Assembly (NCBI GenBank): GCA_001767925.1
Contig: MEMM01000026.1
Coordinates: 1 to 33,408, forward strand
Reading direction: 5' to 3'
DNA length: 33,408 nt
Source of the DNA: Alphaproteobacteria bacterium RIFCSPHIGHO2_12_FULL_63_12
GTDB taxonomy: Bacteria; Pseudomonadota; Alphaproteobacteria; Caulobacterales; Parvularculaceae
Positions 8,703-17,197 of this stretch are shown in pieces. How positions within the stretch are numbered: the first letter of the stretch is position 1; every line of letters begins with the position of its first letter. The position numbers and the translations under genes are program-made. The notes beneath the pieces were generated by a model, which was not told where the DNA came from, made no database searches, and saw nothing but the letters and a program-made list of their open reading frames with translations.

Positions 8703-10892
8703 ATGGATCGCTCCACGATCGTCCACGAAAATTTCCTGCGCCGAATCGCGGATCGGGATTTGCCGGCCGGCCCGCCGCCGTCTGGACCGTTGTCGCCAAC
8801 GCAGGCGGTCTCGATCTACCGCTCCGCCTGTCTGTCGCGTGCGCTCGACCGGATGAGCCGCCGCATGCAAGCGGCGGGGCAGGGGTTTTATACGATCGGC
8901 TCCTCCGGACACGAGGGGATGGCCGCGGTGGCGGCCGCGCTGGCGCCGACGGATATGGCGTTCCTCCATTATCGCGACGCGGCGTTTCAGATCGAACGGG
9001 CGGCGCAAGTCCCCGGTCAGTCGATCGCCTGGGACATGCTGCTCTCCTTCGCCTGTTCGTCGGAGGATCCGATTTCCGGCGGGCGGCACAAGGTTCTCGG
9101 CTCGCGGGCGCTGAATATCCCGCCGCAGACTTCGACGATCGCCAGCCATCTGCCCAAAGCCGTCGGCGCGGCCTATTCGCTGGGGCTTGCCCGTCGTCAG
9201 CCGCCCGAACACCGCTCGCTTTCCGAGGATGCTATCGTCATGTGCTCCTTCGGCGATGCGTCGGCGAACCATTCGACGGCGCAGGGCGCCTTCAACGCCG
9301 CGCAGTGGACCTCCTATCAGTCCTCGCCCCTGCCGCTTTTGTTTGTCTGCGAGGACAACGGCATCGGCATTTCGACCAAAACGCCGAAGGGATGGATTTC
9401 CGCGACGTTTTCAAATCGTCCGGGGCTTAAATATTTCTCCGGCGATGGCCTCGACATTTATGATGCCTATGCCGCCGCGAAAGAGGCGGCGGATTATGTG
9501 CGGCTGCGCAAGAAGCCGGCGTTCCTGCATCTGCGCGCCATCCGTCTATACGGCCATGCGGGCGCGGATGTGCCGACGACTTACATGTCGCGCGAGGAAG
9601 TCGAGGCGGAGGAGGCGAACGATCCCCTGCTTCACGCGGTGCGTCTGCTCGATGAAGTCGGCGTGCTCGATCCTGCCGAAGCGCTGGCGATTTATGAGGA
9701 AACATTCGCGCGCGTCGAGCGCATCGCCGCCGAAGCGGTGACGCGCCCCCGGCTGAAAACCGCCGCGGAGGTGATGGCGAGCATCGTTCCGCCGCCGCGG
9801 CGCTGCAAGCCGACAAACGGTCCGTCGCCCGAAGACAGATCGCTAGCGTTCGGCGCCGATCTGAAAGCGATGGAGCAGCCGCAAATCATGTCGCGCCTCA
9901 TAAACTGGGCGCTGACCGATCTGATGCTCGATCACGGCGAAATCGTCCTGATGGGCGAGGATGTCGGCCGCAAGGGCGGTGTTTACGGCGTTACGCAAAA
10001 ACTTTTTGCACGCTTTGGCCGCGCGCGCGTGATCGACACGCTGCTCGACGAGCAGACGATCCTCGGCCTCGGGATCGGTCTTGCGCATAACGGCTTCCTG
10101 CCGATTCCGGAAATTCAGTTTCTCGCCTATCTTCACAATGCGGAAGATCAGCTGCGCGGCGAAGCGGCGACGCTGCCGTTCTTTTCGAACGGGCAATACG
10201 CAAATCCGATGGTCGTCCGCATCGCCGGCCTTGGGTATCAAAAGGGCTTTGGCGGTCACTTCCACAATGACAATTCGCTCGCAGTGCTGCGCGATATTCC
10301 GGGCCTCATCCTCGCTTGTCCCTCGAACGGCGCCGACGCGGCGCGGATGCTGCGCGAATGCGTTCGCCTTGCCCGTGAAGAACAGCGCCTTGTCGTCTTC
10401 CTTGAGCCGATCGCTCTTTACCCGATGCGCGATCTCCACGAGGCCGGCGACGGCGGATGGATGACGCGTTATCCCGACCGAGCCGAACGCATTTCATTCG
10501 GCGAGGTCGGCGTGCACGGGACGGGAGAGGACCTCGCCATTTTGACCTATGCCAACGGCGCCTATCTCTCGCGGCAGGCGCAGAAAAAACTGGCGGACGA
10601 TGGCATAGCCGCCCGCGTCGTCGACATTCGCTGGCTCTCGCCTTTGCCGGCCGAAAATATCTTGCGGGCGATCGAAGGCTGCCGGAATGTTCTCATTGTC
10701 GACGAAACGCGGCGGAGCGGCGGTGTCGCCGAAGCGCTGATGGCGATGCTGTCAGAGCGGTCACGCGCGCCGCACGCGCGGGTGACCGCGCAAGACAGCT
10801 TCATCGCCACCGGGCCGTCCTATGCGGCGACCATGCCGTCGACGGAGGAGATTGTCGCGGCGGCGCGGCGTTTGACGGGGCGTCTCTCATGA
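8703..10892 (+). CDS. Fused alpha-beta E1 component of a 2-oxoacid dehydrogenase (branched-chain type)
   Basis: This 729-residue protein carries both E1 subunits in one chain. The alpha half (about 1-370) has the thiamine-diphosphate signature GDASANH…CEDN (about 182-218), preceded by IGSSGHEGMAA, HYRD and the TSTIASHLPKAVGAAYS segment. The beta half begins near residue 395 with MGEDVGRKGGVYGVT, GLGIGLAHNG, PEIQFLAYLHNAEDQL and a C-terminal transketolase-like domain containing DIRWLSPLP. The best family match is 2-oxoisovalerate dehydrogenase E1, which decarboxylates branched-chain 2-oxoacids, but substrate choice cannot be read from sequence alone. TGAGG lies 6 bases before the ATG. No E2 (lipoyl acyltransferase) or E3 is in the window; the partner gene instead encodes a FabD-like acyltransferase. 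Confidence 0.85.
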   Translation: MDRSTIVHENFLRRIADRDLPAGPPPSGPLSPTQAVSIYRSACLSRALDRMSRRMQAAGQGFYTIGSSGHEGMAAVAAALAPTDMAFLHYRDAAFQIERAAQVPGQSIAWDMLLSFACSSEDPISGGRHKVLGSRALNIPPQTSTIASHLPKAVGAAYSLGLARRQPPEHRSLSEDAIVMCSFGDASANHSTAQGAFNAAQWTSYQSSPLPLLFVCEDNGIGISTKTPKGWISATFSNRPGLKYFSGDGLDIYDAYAAAKEAADYVRLRKKPAFLHLRAIRLYGHAGADVPTTYMSREEVEAEEANDPLLHAVRLLDEVGVLDPAEALAIYEETFARVERIAAEAVTRPRLKTAAEVMASIVPPPRRCKPTNGPSPEDRSLAFGADLKAMEQPQIMSRLINWALTDLMLDHGEIVLMGEDVGRKGGVYGVTQKLFARFGRARVIDTLLDEQTILGLGIGLAHNGFLPIPEIQFLAYLHNAEDQLRGEAATLPFFSNGQYANPMVVRIAGLGYQKGFGGHFHNDNSLAVLRDIPGLILACPSNGADAARMLRECVRLAREEQRLVVFLEPIALYPMRDLHEAGDGGWMTRYPDRAERISFGEVGVHGTGEDLAILTYANGAYLSRQAQKKLADDGIAARVVDIRWLSPLPAENILRAIEGCRNVLIVDETRRSGGVAEALMAMLSERSRAPHARVTAQDSFIATGPSYAATMPSTEEIVAAARRLTGRLS

Positions 10893-11923
10893 AAACCGCG
10901 GTGGTCGTCTGCCCCGGACGGGGAACCTACAACAAGACGGAACTTGGCTATCTTGCCCGGCATTTTCCGGACGCGGCGATGATTTCGTCATTCGACGCGC
11001 TTCGTCGCAAGGCCGGCCAGCCAACGCTCGGTGACCTCGACGGCGCGGAACGGTTTTCGATCGCGACGCATACAAGAGGCGATAATGCGTCGGCGCTTAT
11101 TTATGCGGCGACGCTCGGGGATTACCTGTCGATCGACCGCGAAGCGATTGAGATCGTCGCGATCACCGGCAATTCGATGGGATGGTATTCAGCGCTCGGT
11201 TGCGCTGGAGCGCTGTCGCCCGAGAACGGTTTTCTGGTCGCCAATACGATGGGCGCCTTGATGCAGCAGACGCTGATCGGCGGCCAGCTCATTTACCCGT
11301 TTGTCAATGACGACTGGCGCCCGCGGCCCGAGCGTCGCGCGGCGCTGCTGGCGCTGGCGGCGGAGATCGACGCGGCGCCGGGGCAAACGCTCCGCCTGTC
11401 GATTGATCTCGGCGGGATGCTGGTGCTCGCCGGCGACGAAGCGGGCCTTGCCGCCTTCGAGCGTGCGGTCGAGCCCGTGCAGGAGCGGTTCCCGATGCGG
11501 CTTGGAAATCATGCGGCGTTTCACACCTCGCTGATGGCGCCGGTCGCGGCGGCGGGACGGGAGCGCCTGGCGCCGGCGCTGTTCGGCCAGCCCCGCGTGC
11601 CGCTGATCGACGGCCGCGGCGCCATCTGGCGGCCGAAAGCCAGCGATATTGAAGCGCTCTGGTCGTATACGCTCGGCGCGCAGGTGACCGAGACCTATGA
11701 CTTCACCCGCGCCATCGCCATCGCCGCCCGCGAATTCGCGCCGGATCTCTTCATCGTCACCGGCCCCGGAACGACGCTCGGCGGCGCCGTCGCGCAGTCG
11801 CTGATCCTCGCCGGCTGGCGCGGTATGGGCGGCAAGGAAGATTTCAAAAAGCGGCAGGAAGAAAAGCCGCTGCTTGCCTCCATGGGACTTCCCGACCAGC
11901 GGGCCGACATCGCCGGGCGCTAA
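10889..11923 (+). CDS. FabD-like acyl-carrier-protein acyltransferase (malonyltransferase family)
   Basis: The protein has 344 residues. The nucleophile elbow is GNSMG (Ser96) and the catalytic His lies in FHTSLMAP (His212), the same spacing as FabD (Ser92/His201 in E. coli as I recall). FabD moves malonyl groups from CoA to acyl carrier protein; here the acyl group is uncertain. The protein is longer than FabD (about 310) and lacks the usual opening GQGSQ, having CPGRGTYN instead. The ATG at 10889 overlaps the E1 stop (ATGA), so the two are translationally coupled and probably act on the same acyl group. A longer frame upstream in this phase only shadows the E1 gene. Confidence 0.78.
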   Translation: MKTAVVVCPGRGTYNKTELGYLARHFPDAAMISSFDALRRKAGQPTLGDLDGAERFSIATHTRGDNASALIYAATLGDYLSIDREAIEIVAITGNSMGWYSALGCAGALSPENGFLVANTMGALMQQTLIGGQLIYPFVNDDWRPRPERRAALLALAAEIDAAPGQTLRLSIDLGGMLVLAGDEAGLAAFERAVEPVQERFPMRLGNHAAFHTSLMAPVAAAGRERLAPALFGQPRVPLIDGRGAIWRPKASDIEALWSYTLGAQVTETYDFTRAIAIAAREFAPDLFIVTGPGTTLGGAVAQSLILAGWRGMGGKEDFKKRQEEKPLLASMGLPDQRADIAGR

Positions 11924-12304
11924 CGCTGGCGATTCTAGGGTCGCGCTCCTTTAAGTGGCGCCCCGCGTGATTCACGCCTAATGCACGACGAATTTGACGC
12001 GCCGGTCGCCTCGTGTTGTTGACGGATGCGCCGTACGCCTGCCTCCCCTATTCAGCGAAAAAGCGGCAAGTCCGCACCAGTCGCTGTCCCCCGTCTGAAA
12101 CTCGAAACTATGGAAGAAGACATGCCTAGGTTAAGCTGCGCATACGGATTTTGGCCGGAAATGTCGTAGCATATGGCTGAGCGGCATCCCCTGCCTCGTC
12201 CCAAACGAGCATGGCGTTAACCTTTTCGCTGCTAAATCGCAGGCGCGAGAACTGGCGCAAGGCTTGCTTTCGACGGGGCCGATTGACCTGCGGGAGCGAA
12301 CCGG
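11924..12304. other. Intergenic region before the glycan cluster
   Basis: There is no supported gene in these 381 bases. Visible elements are the 13-base inverted repeat GCGTGATTCACGC (11965-11977), which has no T-run, and a small hairpin CTCGT-CCCAA-ACGAG near 12195-12211. The promoter of the glycan cluster is expected here; I could not find a -35/-10 pair I trust. GGGAG at 12292-12296 is the ribosome site of the first cluster gene. Confidence 0.4.
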
Positions 12305-13228
12305 ATGAACAAGCCTTTGGAACGCGAAGTGACTGGAATTCCGGGGACTTTCCTGATGAAACGAGAACTGACGATCGTCGTGCCGGCCTTTAACGAGGCC
12401 AAAGCGATTGGCCAGACTATGGCCGGGCTTAAAAACATGCTGGCGACCGCCGGAATCGACGGGGAAATAGTCGTCGTCGATGACGGCTCGGCCGACGGAA
12501 CCGGCGACGCCGCCGAAGCTGCCGGCGTTCGTGTCATCCGCCTTCCAGAAAATTCCGGCTACGGCTTTGCGTTGAAAGCCGGCATCGCTGACTCCGACTC
12601 TCAATACGTCGCGATCATCGACGCCGACGGCACTTATCCGGCCGAGAAAATTCCGGACATGCTGAAGCTCTGCCATACTGCGGACATGGTGGTCGGCGAT
12701 CGCGGCGCGGCGATGAAAAACGTCCAGTGGATTCGCCGCCCGCCCAAATGGATTCTAAATACGCTTGCCAACATGCTGGCGCAGCGAAAGATTCCTGACC
12801 TGAATTCAGGACTTCGCGTTTTCAAACGCTCGTCTCTGGAGCGGTTCGTTCAGCTGCTGCCCGACGGATTCTCGTTCACGACGACGATCACACTATCGAT
12901 GATCTGTTCGAAGCTGCGTGTCGTGTACACGCCGATTGAGTACGCCAAGCGCGTCGGACAATCGTCGATGCGGCCGACGGCGTTTTTCACCTTCATCCTT
13001 CTTGTGCTGAGGATCATTGTATTTTTCCAGCCGCTACGGGTCTTTTTACCGCTCGGCGCGGTTTTGTTCGTGTTCGGAGCCGGCAAGGCGATTTACGATA
13101 TCACCAAGATGAACCTCTCGGAATCGGCGATCTTCGGCGTCCTCGCCGCACTCGTCGTCTGGTCGCTGGGGCTGATCGCGGATATGATTTCGCGGCTGCA
13201 TCTTCGTCCGCGGTTACATGGCGATTGA
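12305..13228 (+). CDS. Family 2 glycosyltransferase, polyprenyl-phosphate sugar synthase-like
   Basis: The protein has 307 residues. The N-terminal GT-A domain shows LTIVVPAFNEAKAI, VVVDDGSADGT, NSGYGFALKAGI and the metal-binding IIDADGTYP. Two hydrophobic segments follow at about 228-250 and 270-292. This is the layout of the DPM1/DPG-type enzymes that load a sugar from a nucleotide onto a polyprenyl phosphate at the cytoplasmic face of the membrane. Its likely customer is the GT39-like transferase at the far end of the cluster. The ATG at 12305 has GGGAG 8 bases upstream; MKRELTIVV (12356) is an alternative start. It overlaps the next gene by 11 bases. Confidence 0.83.
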   Translation: MNKPLEREVTGIPGTFLMKRELTIVVPAFNEAKAIGQTMAGLKNMLATAGIDGEIVVVDDGSADGTGDAAEAAGVRVIRLPENSGYGFALKAGIADSDSQYVAIIDADGTYPAEKIPDMLKLCHTADMVVGDRGAAMKNVQWIRRPPKWILNTLANMLAQRKIPDLNSGLRVFKRSSLERFVQLLPDGFSFTTTITLSMICSKLRVVYTPIEYAKRVGQSSMRPTAFFTFILLVLRIIVFFQPLRVFLPLGAVLFVFGAGKAIYDITKMNLSESAIFGVLAALVVWSLGLIADMISRLHLRPRLHGD

Positions 13229-14210
13229 GATGAACGCGGCTGGGGGCGCGCCAACGAAAGTGAAAAGTCGGGCGACCGGCTTTATTCGCATTGGCGTCTC
13301 CATTGCGATCCTCCTGTTCATTTTCTCTTTCGCGCCGGTCGGCGAGCTTCTGGCGCGCATGAAGCTTGTATCGCCCCTGTTGTGGCTTGGCGTCTTCGGC
13401 GGCTTTATCCTCGGTCATGCGATGTCCGCCGCCAAGTGGCGCTGGATGATCGGCGGCGCGGTCAGCTATCCGCGCGCACTGAAGGCGCATTTCGCGGGTC
13501 TAGCCGCAAATTTGGCGATGCCGGGGGTCGCCGGCGGCGACATCGTGCGCGCAGGTCTCGTGATGAAGGGATCCCAGAAGAAAACCGCGCTCGCGATCGG
13601 ATCCTTCGCGGACCGCCTCATTGACACCGCGTCGCTCATCGTCATTTCGGCGATCGGCGCCTTCTGGCTCGGCGCGCGCGCAGGCGTTCATCCGACCGGG
13701 CTTGCCCTTATCGCGGCCGCGACAATCGGCGCGGGGGTCGCCGGTGTTTTCCTGCTGAAGCCGATCGCGCGGATGATGCGAAAATTGGCGCCGGCGGGAA
13801 AATTCGGCGCAATCCTCAATGACGTCGCGGACGCCGCTGAAGAAATGTCGACGCGGCGCGGCGCCCTCATCGGCTGCGCGGCGATTTCCATCATCGTTCA
13901 ATTCGGCTTTTCGATCTTGAACGCGCTGATCGCGCAAAATATCGGCGCTGGAACCTCGATCGCCGCCTGGGTGTTCGCCTGGCCGCTCGCCAAGCTTGTC
14001 GCCACCTTGCCGATCAGCTTCGGCGGGCTTGGCGTTCGCGAGGCGAGCATTGCGGGATTGATGTCGCCGCTTGGCTATCAGACGACCGGCGTCGTCGCCG
14101 CGTCGCTTGTCTGGCAGACCATTCAGTTCGCCACCGGCGGGCTCGGCGCGCTCGCGCATCTGATCAGTCCCGCGCACAACAGGGCGCCTGTGGAGTCAAG
14201 CAATGGATGA
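13218..14210 (+). CDS. Lysylphosphatidylglycerol synthase TM-like / AglD-like integral membrane protein (UPF0104)
   Basis: The protein has 330 residues, mostly hydrophobic, with about eight predicted membrane helices beginning at residue 20. Family features are the AAKWRWMIGG segment, the LAANLAMPGVAGGDIVRAGLV motif and the late PISFGGLGVREAS loop. The family covers the membrane domain of MprF-type enzymes, AglD and HpnL-like proteins, and is repeatedly found beside lipid-linked sugar genes. A role in moving or shielding a polyprenyl- or lipid-linked sugar is inferred. Its start lies inside the preceding GT2 gene and its end overlaps the flavoprotein gene by 8 bases, so all three are coupled. 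Confidence 0.82.
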   Translation: MAIEMNAAGGAPTKVKSRATGFIRIGVSIAILLFIFSFAPVGELLARMKLVSPLLWLGVFGGFILGHAMSAAKWRWMIGGAVSYPRALKAHFAGLAANLAMPGVAGGDIVRAGLVMKGSQKKTALAIGSFADRLIDTASLIVISAIGAFWLGARAGVHPTGLALIAAATIGAGVAGVFLLKPIARMMRKLAPAGKFGAILNDVADAAEEMSTRRGALIGCAAISIIVQFGFSILNALIAQNIGAGTSIAAWVFAWPLAKLVATLPISFGGLGVREASIAGLMSPLGYQTTGVVAASLVWQTIQFATGGLGALAHLISPAHNRAPVESSNG

Positions 14211-15621
14211 GATGCGCATCGCCGTTCTCGGCGGCGGGCCCGCGGGCCTCGGCGCCGCCTGGCGTCTTGCAAAGGAAGGCAAGGCGCGCGTCGACCTCTA
14301 CGAAGCCGGCGCGCGGCTCGGCGGCAACGCCGGCAGTTTCGAGACCGGCGGCGTTCGCTGCGACTTTGGCAGCCATCGCCTGCATCCGGCGTCCGATCCG
14401 GCGATATTGGACGACATCAAATCGCTGCTCGGTGACGATCTTCTGCTGCGGCCGCGGCATGGGCGCATTCGTCTCAAGGGCGCGTGGATACATTTTCCGT
14501 TGAAGCCGGTCGATCTTGCAACGCGGTTGCCGCCGCTTTTCGCTGCGTCGCTTTTTATCGATGCAGCGACCGCGAAAACGCGTGCGCCGAAAGTCGAAAC
14601 GGAAACCTTCGGCTCGGTCCTGCTCGGCGGCCTCGGCCGGTCGATGTGCGAGAGTTTCTATTTTCCCTACATGAAAAAACTGTGGGGCCTTGGACCGGAC
14701 GATCTTGCGCCGACGCTCGCTAAGCGGCGCGTGTCGGGAAGCTCTTTGCCAAAGTTGATGCGCAAGATTTTCTCGTCGCTTCCCGGTCTCAGATCGCCGA
14801 CGACCGGCAAATTTTATTATCCGCGCGGCGGTTTCGGCGCGATCTGCGATGCAATCGGTGCAGCTGCGCGCGACAGCGGTGCGGCGATCCATCTCAATTC
14901 GCGCGTTGAAGCGGTTGAAATGTCCGAAAACCGCGTCCGGTCGGTCACAATCCGGCGCGGCGACGAGGTTGAGCGGCTCCCGGTCGATGCTGTCTGGTCG
15001 ACGTTGCCGTTGACGACCCTCGTTAAAGGCGCGGGCGAAGCAGCGCCCGAACATGTGCGCCGCGCCGCCGGTGCCATCCGCTATCGCGGGATGATCCTTG
15101 TCTATATAGAACTCGATACCGACCAATATACCGAATTTGACGCGCATTATTTTCCGGAATTGTCGATCCCGATTTCTCGCTTGTCCGAGCCGAAGAGTTA
15201 TTCCGCGGCGACGGAGCCGAAGGGACGCACGATTCTATGCGCTGAATTACCGGGCGATCCCGGCGACCAGCATTGGTCGATGGATGACGACAGTCTCGGC
15301 AAGGCGCTTTATGGCTGGCTTGGCGCCTGCGGGCTTCCGCAAACCGCGAAGATCACACGCGCGTTCACGCGCCGTCTGCCGCACGCTTATCCGGTCTACG
15401 ATCGCGACTACGAGGCGCATTTTAAAGTTCTCGACAGCTGGATTTCCGGAATCGAGGGCCTGTTGACCTTCGGACGGCAGGGGCTTTTCGCGCATGACAA
15501 CACCCACCATGCCCTCGCCATGGCGTATGGCGCGGTCGACTGCCTGAATGGCGGCGTTTTCGATCAGGCGAAATGGGCGCAGTATCGCGAGGAATTCTTG
15601 ACGCATGTGGTGGAGGACTGA
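14203..15621 (+). CDS. FAD-dependent oxidoreductase, UDP-galactopyranose mutase / protoporphyrinogen oxidase-like
   Basis: The 472-residue protein starts with the dinucleotide fold VLGGGPAGLGAAW and the FAD-binding continuation LYEAGARLGGNAGSF, then CDFGSHRLHPA. A middle segment FYFPYMKKLWG and the C-terminal YPVYDRDYEAHF…TFGRQGLFAHDN are shared with the flavoprotein half of the fused gene at 26685-29255, so the two are paralogues. This group is related to UDP-galactopyranose mutase and amine oxidases and is usually found in polysaccharide loci; the exact reaction is not established. No signal peptide is seen. It lies between the AglD-like gene (8-base overlap) and the deacetylase (5-base gap). 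Confidence 0.8.
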   Translation: MDEMRIAVLGGGPAGLGAAWRLAKEGKARVDLYEAGARLGGNAGSFETGGVRCDFGSHRLHPASDPAILDDIKSLLGDDLLLRPRHGRIRLKGAWIHFPLKPVDLATRLPPLFAASLFIDAATAKTRAPKVETETFGSVLLGGLGRSMCESFYFPYMKKLWGLGPDDLAPTLAKRRVSGSSLPKLMRKIFSSLPGLRSPTTGKFYYPRGGFGAICDAIGAAARDSGAAIHLNSRVEAVEMSENRVRSVTIRRGDEVERLPVDAVWSTLPLTTLVKGAGEAAPEHVRRAAGAIRYRGMILVYIELDTDQYTEFDAHYFPELSIPISRLSEPKSYSAATEPKGRTILCAELPGDPGDQHWSMDDDSLGKALYGWLGACGLPQTAKITRAFTRRLPHAYPVYDRDYEAHFKVLDSWISGIEGLLTFGRQGLFAHDNTHHALAMAYGAVDCLNGGVFDQAKWAQYREEFLTHVVED

Positions 15622-15626
15622 TCGGG

Positions 15627-16406
15627 ATGCCGGGCGCCGTCGAAACCCTGCCGATCCTGACCTATCATTCGATTTCGAATGAGCCGGGGCCGACATCGAT
15701 CGCGCCCGAGATTTTCCGCGCGCAAATGGAAGAGATCGCGGCCGCCGGAGTCGATGTCGTCAGCCTCGACGAGGTCGCGTGCTGGGTCGCCGGACAAGCG
15801 AGCTTCGAGCGACGCACCGTCGCCATCACCTTCGACGACGCATTTTCCGATTTCGCCGGCGCCGCGTTTCCGGTGCTTGAGCGGCTGAAATTTCCAGCGA
15901 CGGTGTTTGTGCCGACGGCGATCGTCGGCGGCGCGGAAAACTGGATCGGCGCCAACGACAATGCTCGTAAACTGATGGATTGGGAAGAAATCGGCGCGCT
16001 CGCCCGCAGGGGTGTCGCCTTTGGGTCACACACAAAGTCGCATGCCGACCTGACTGGACTTGATGGCGCCGAGCTTGACGAGGAGCTTTCCGCCAGCCGC
16101 AAAGAGCTTGAAGCACGGCTCGCCCGACCGGCGCCGCACTTCGCACCGCCTTATGGCCGCAGCAATGAAGCGGTCCGGTCAGCGATCATGCGTCATTATT
16201 CCTTGTCGGTCGGCGTGCGGCTCGACGAGGCGCGGCGATCATCGCCGATCGGCGATCTTCCGCGCATTGAAATGTTTTATTATCGCGATCTCGGCCAGTG
16301 GCGCGCCTTTCTCGACGGCCGGGGCGGCGCCTATTTGCAGATACGCCGTGCGGCGCGCGGCGTTCGGGAAACCCTTTCCGGCATGACGCGCCAGCGTCAC
16401 TATTAG
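15627..16406 (+). CDS. Polysaccharide deacetylase (NodB domain)
   Basis: The 259-residue protein shows the carbohydrate esterase 4 motifs in order: LTYHSI near the start, ITFDDAFSDF (Asp70-Asp71), GSHTKSHADLTG (metal-binding His135 and His139), and FAPPYGRSN (about 172-180). These are the metal-dependent residues that remove N- or O-acetyl groups from sugars. There is no signal peptide, so it probably acts in the cytoplasm on a lipid-linked or nucleotide-linked intermediate. I chose ATG 15627, with GGAGG about 10 bases upstream; an earlier in-frame start lies inside the flavoprotein gene. The next gene starts 8 bases downstream. Confidence 0.88.
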   Translation: MPGAVETLPILTYHSISNEPGPTSIAPEIFRAQMEEIAAAGVDVVSLDEVACWVAGQASFERRTVAITFDDAFSDFAGAAFPVLERLKFPATVFVPTAIVGGAENWIGANDNARKLMDWEEIGALARRGVAFGSHTKSHADLTGLDGAELDEELSASRKELEARLARPAPHFAPPYGRSNEAVRSAIMRHYSLSVGVRLDEARRSSPIGDLPRIEMFYYRDLGQWRAFLDGRGGAYLQIRRAARGVRETLSGMTRQRHY

Positions 16407-16414
16407 GAGCGATT

Positions 16415-17197
16415 GTGGCGAACGCCAGTTCAGATAGTTTCCTGCTGCGGCTCGCGCGGAAAATCCTGCCGCAGGAAACCCGCGCGGCCGTCGTCGAGGC
16501 GCAACGAAAATACGGCCTGCAATGGCCCCGGACCGGTCAGGTCCGGTTCGGGGATCTGCGGCGTCTGACGCCGATCAGCCGCATTTTCGGAATGGATCGC
16601 GGCCGGCCGATCGACCGCTATTATATTGAAAAGTTCCTTGAATCGAACGCCGCCGACATCAGGGGGCGGGCGATGGAGCTTGGCGACGCGACCTATATCA
16701 AGCGGTTCGGCGCAGGCGTCACAAAGATTGATGTGCTCCATGTCGTCGCCGGCAACCCGGAAGCGACGATCATCGCCGATCTGACGAATGCGGATCATAT
16801 TCCATCGGACGCCTTCGATTGCATCATTTTCACGCAGGCGCTGCAGATGATCTACGACATGAAGGCGGCGATGGCGACGCTGTACCGGATATTGAAGCCC
16901 GGTGGCGTCGTGCTGATGACGACCCATGGCACTAGCAAAATCGCCCGCCGCCTCGGCCGCGACGATTGGGGCGAGTATTGGCGGCTGACCGCGCAAGGGG
17001 TCGATGCGCTTGTCCGCGATGTCGCGCCGGATGCGGAGTTGTCGATCAAGAGCTATGGCAATGTGATGTCGGCGGCGGCGTTCCTCTTCGGTCTTTCGGT
17101 CGAGGATCTGAAAGCGGGCGAGCTTGCGAGCGACGATGAGGACTTTGAAGTGATCCTCGGGGCGCGCATCTGCAAGCCGCTCAGGGCGGCGTCATGA
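16415..17197 (+). CDS. Class I SAM-dependent methyltransferase-like protein
   Basis: The protein has 260 residues. A leader of about 60 residues precedes GRPIDRYYIEKFL; the core then reads DVLHVVAGNPEATIIADL, FDCIIFTQALQMIYD and LYRILKPGGVVLMTT, the later half of a Rossmann methyltransferase (motifs II-III and post-III). The usual glycine-rich motif I is weak: RAMELGDATYIKRFG replaces E-x-G-x-G-x-G, which is characteristic of this glycan-cluster subgroup. The GTG at 16415 is preceded by TAGGAG. It overlaps the pyruvyl transferase start by 4 bases. The likely role is methylation of a sugar in the same glycan. Confidence 0.72.
   Translation: MANASSDSFLLRLARKILPQETRAAVVEAQRKYGLQWPRTGQVRFGDLRRLTPISRIFGMDRGRPIDRYYIEKFLESNAADIRGRAMELGDATYIKRFGAGVTKIDVLHVVAGNPEATIIADLTNADHIPSDAFDCIIFTQALQMIYDMKAAMATLYRILKPGGVVLMTTHGTSKIARRLGRDDWGEYWRLTAQGVDALVRDVAPDAELSIKSYGNVMSAAAFLFGLSVEDLKAGELASDDEDFEVILGARICKPLRAAS

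Noticed and set aside
10457-10888. Upstream extension of the acyltransferase frame to give a 488-residue protein
   Set aside because: The extension lies inside the E1 gene, is Arg-rich and shows no family sequence; the ATG at 10889 in an ATGA overlap is the natural start.
11965-11977. GCGTGATTCACGC as a terminator of the acyltransferase gene
   Set aside because: The stem has a one-base centre and no following T-run.
12200-12240. GTTAAC…CTAAATC as a CtrA-type TTAA-N7-TTAA box
   Set aside because: The spacing and second half-site do not fit the consensus.
14164-15147. Long minus-strand frame of 327 codons opposite the flavoprotein gene
   Set aside because: Typical antisense frame of a high-GC gene: Arg-rich with no domain; the plus strand has clear FAD-binding motifs.
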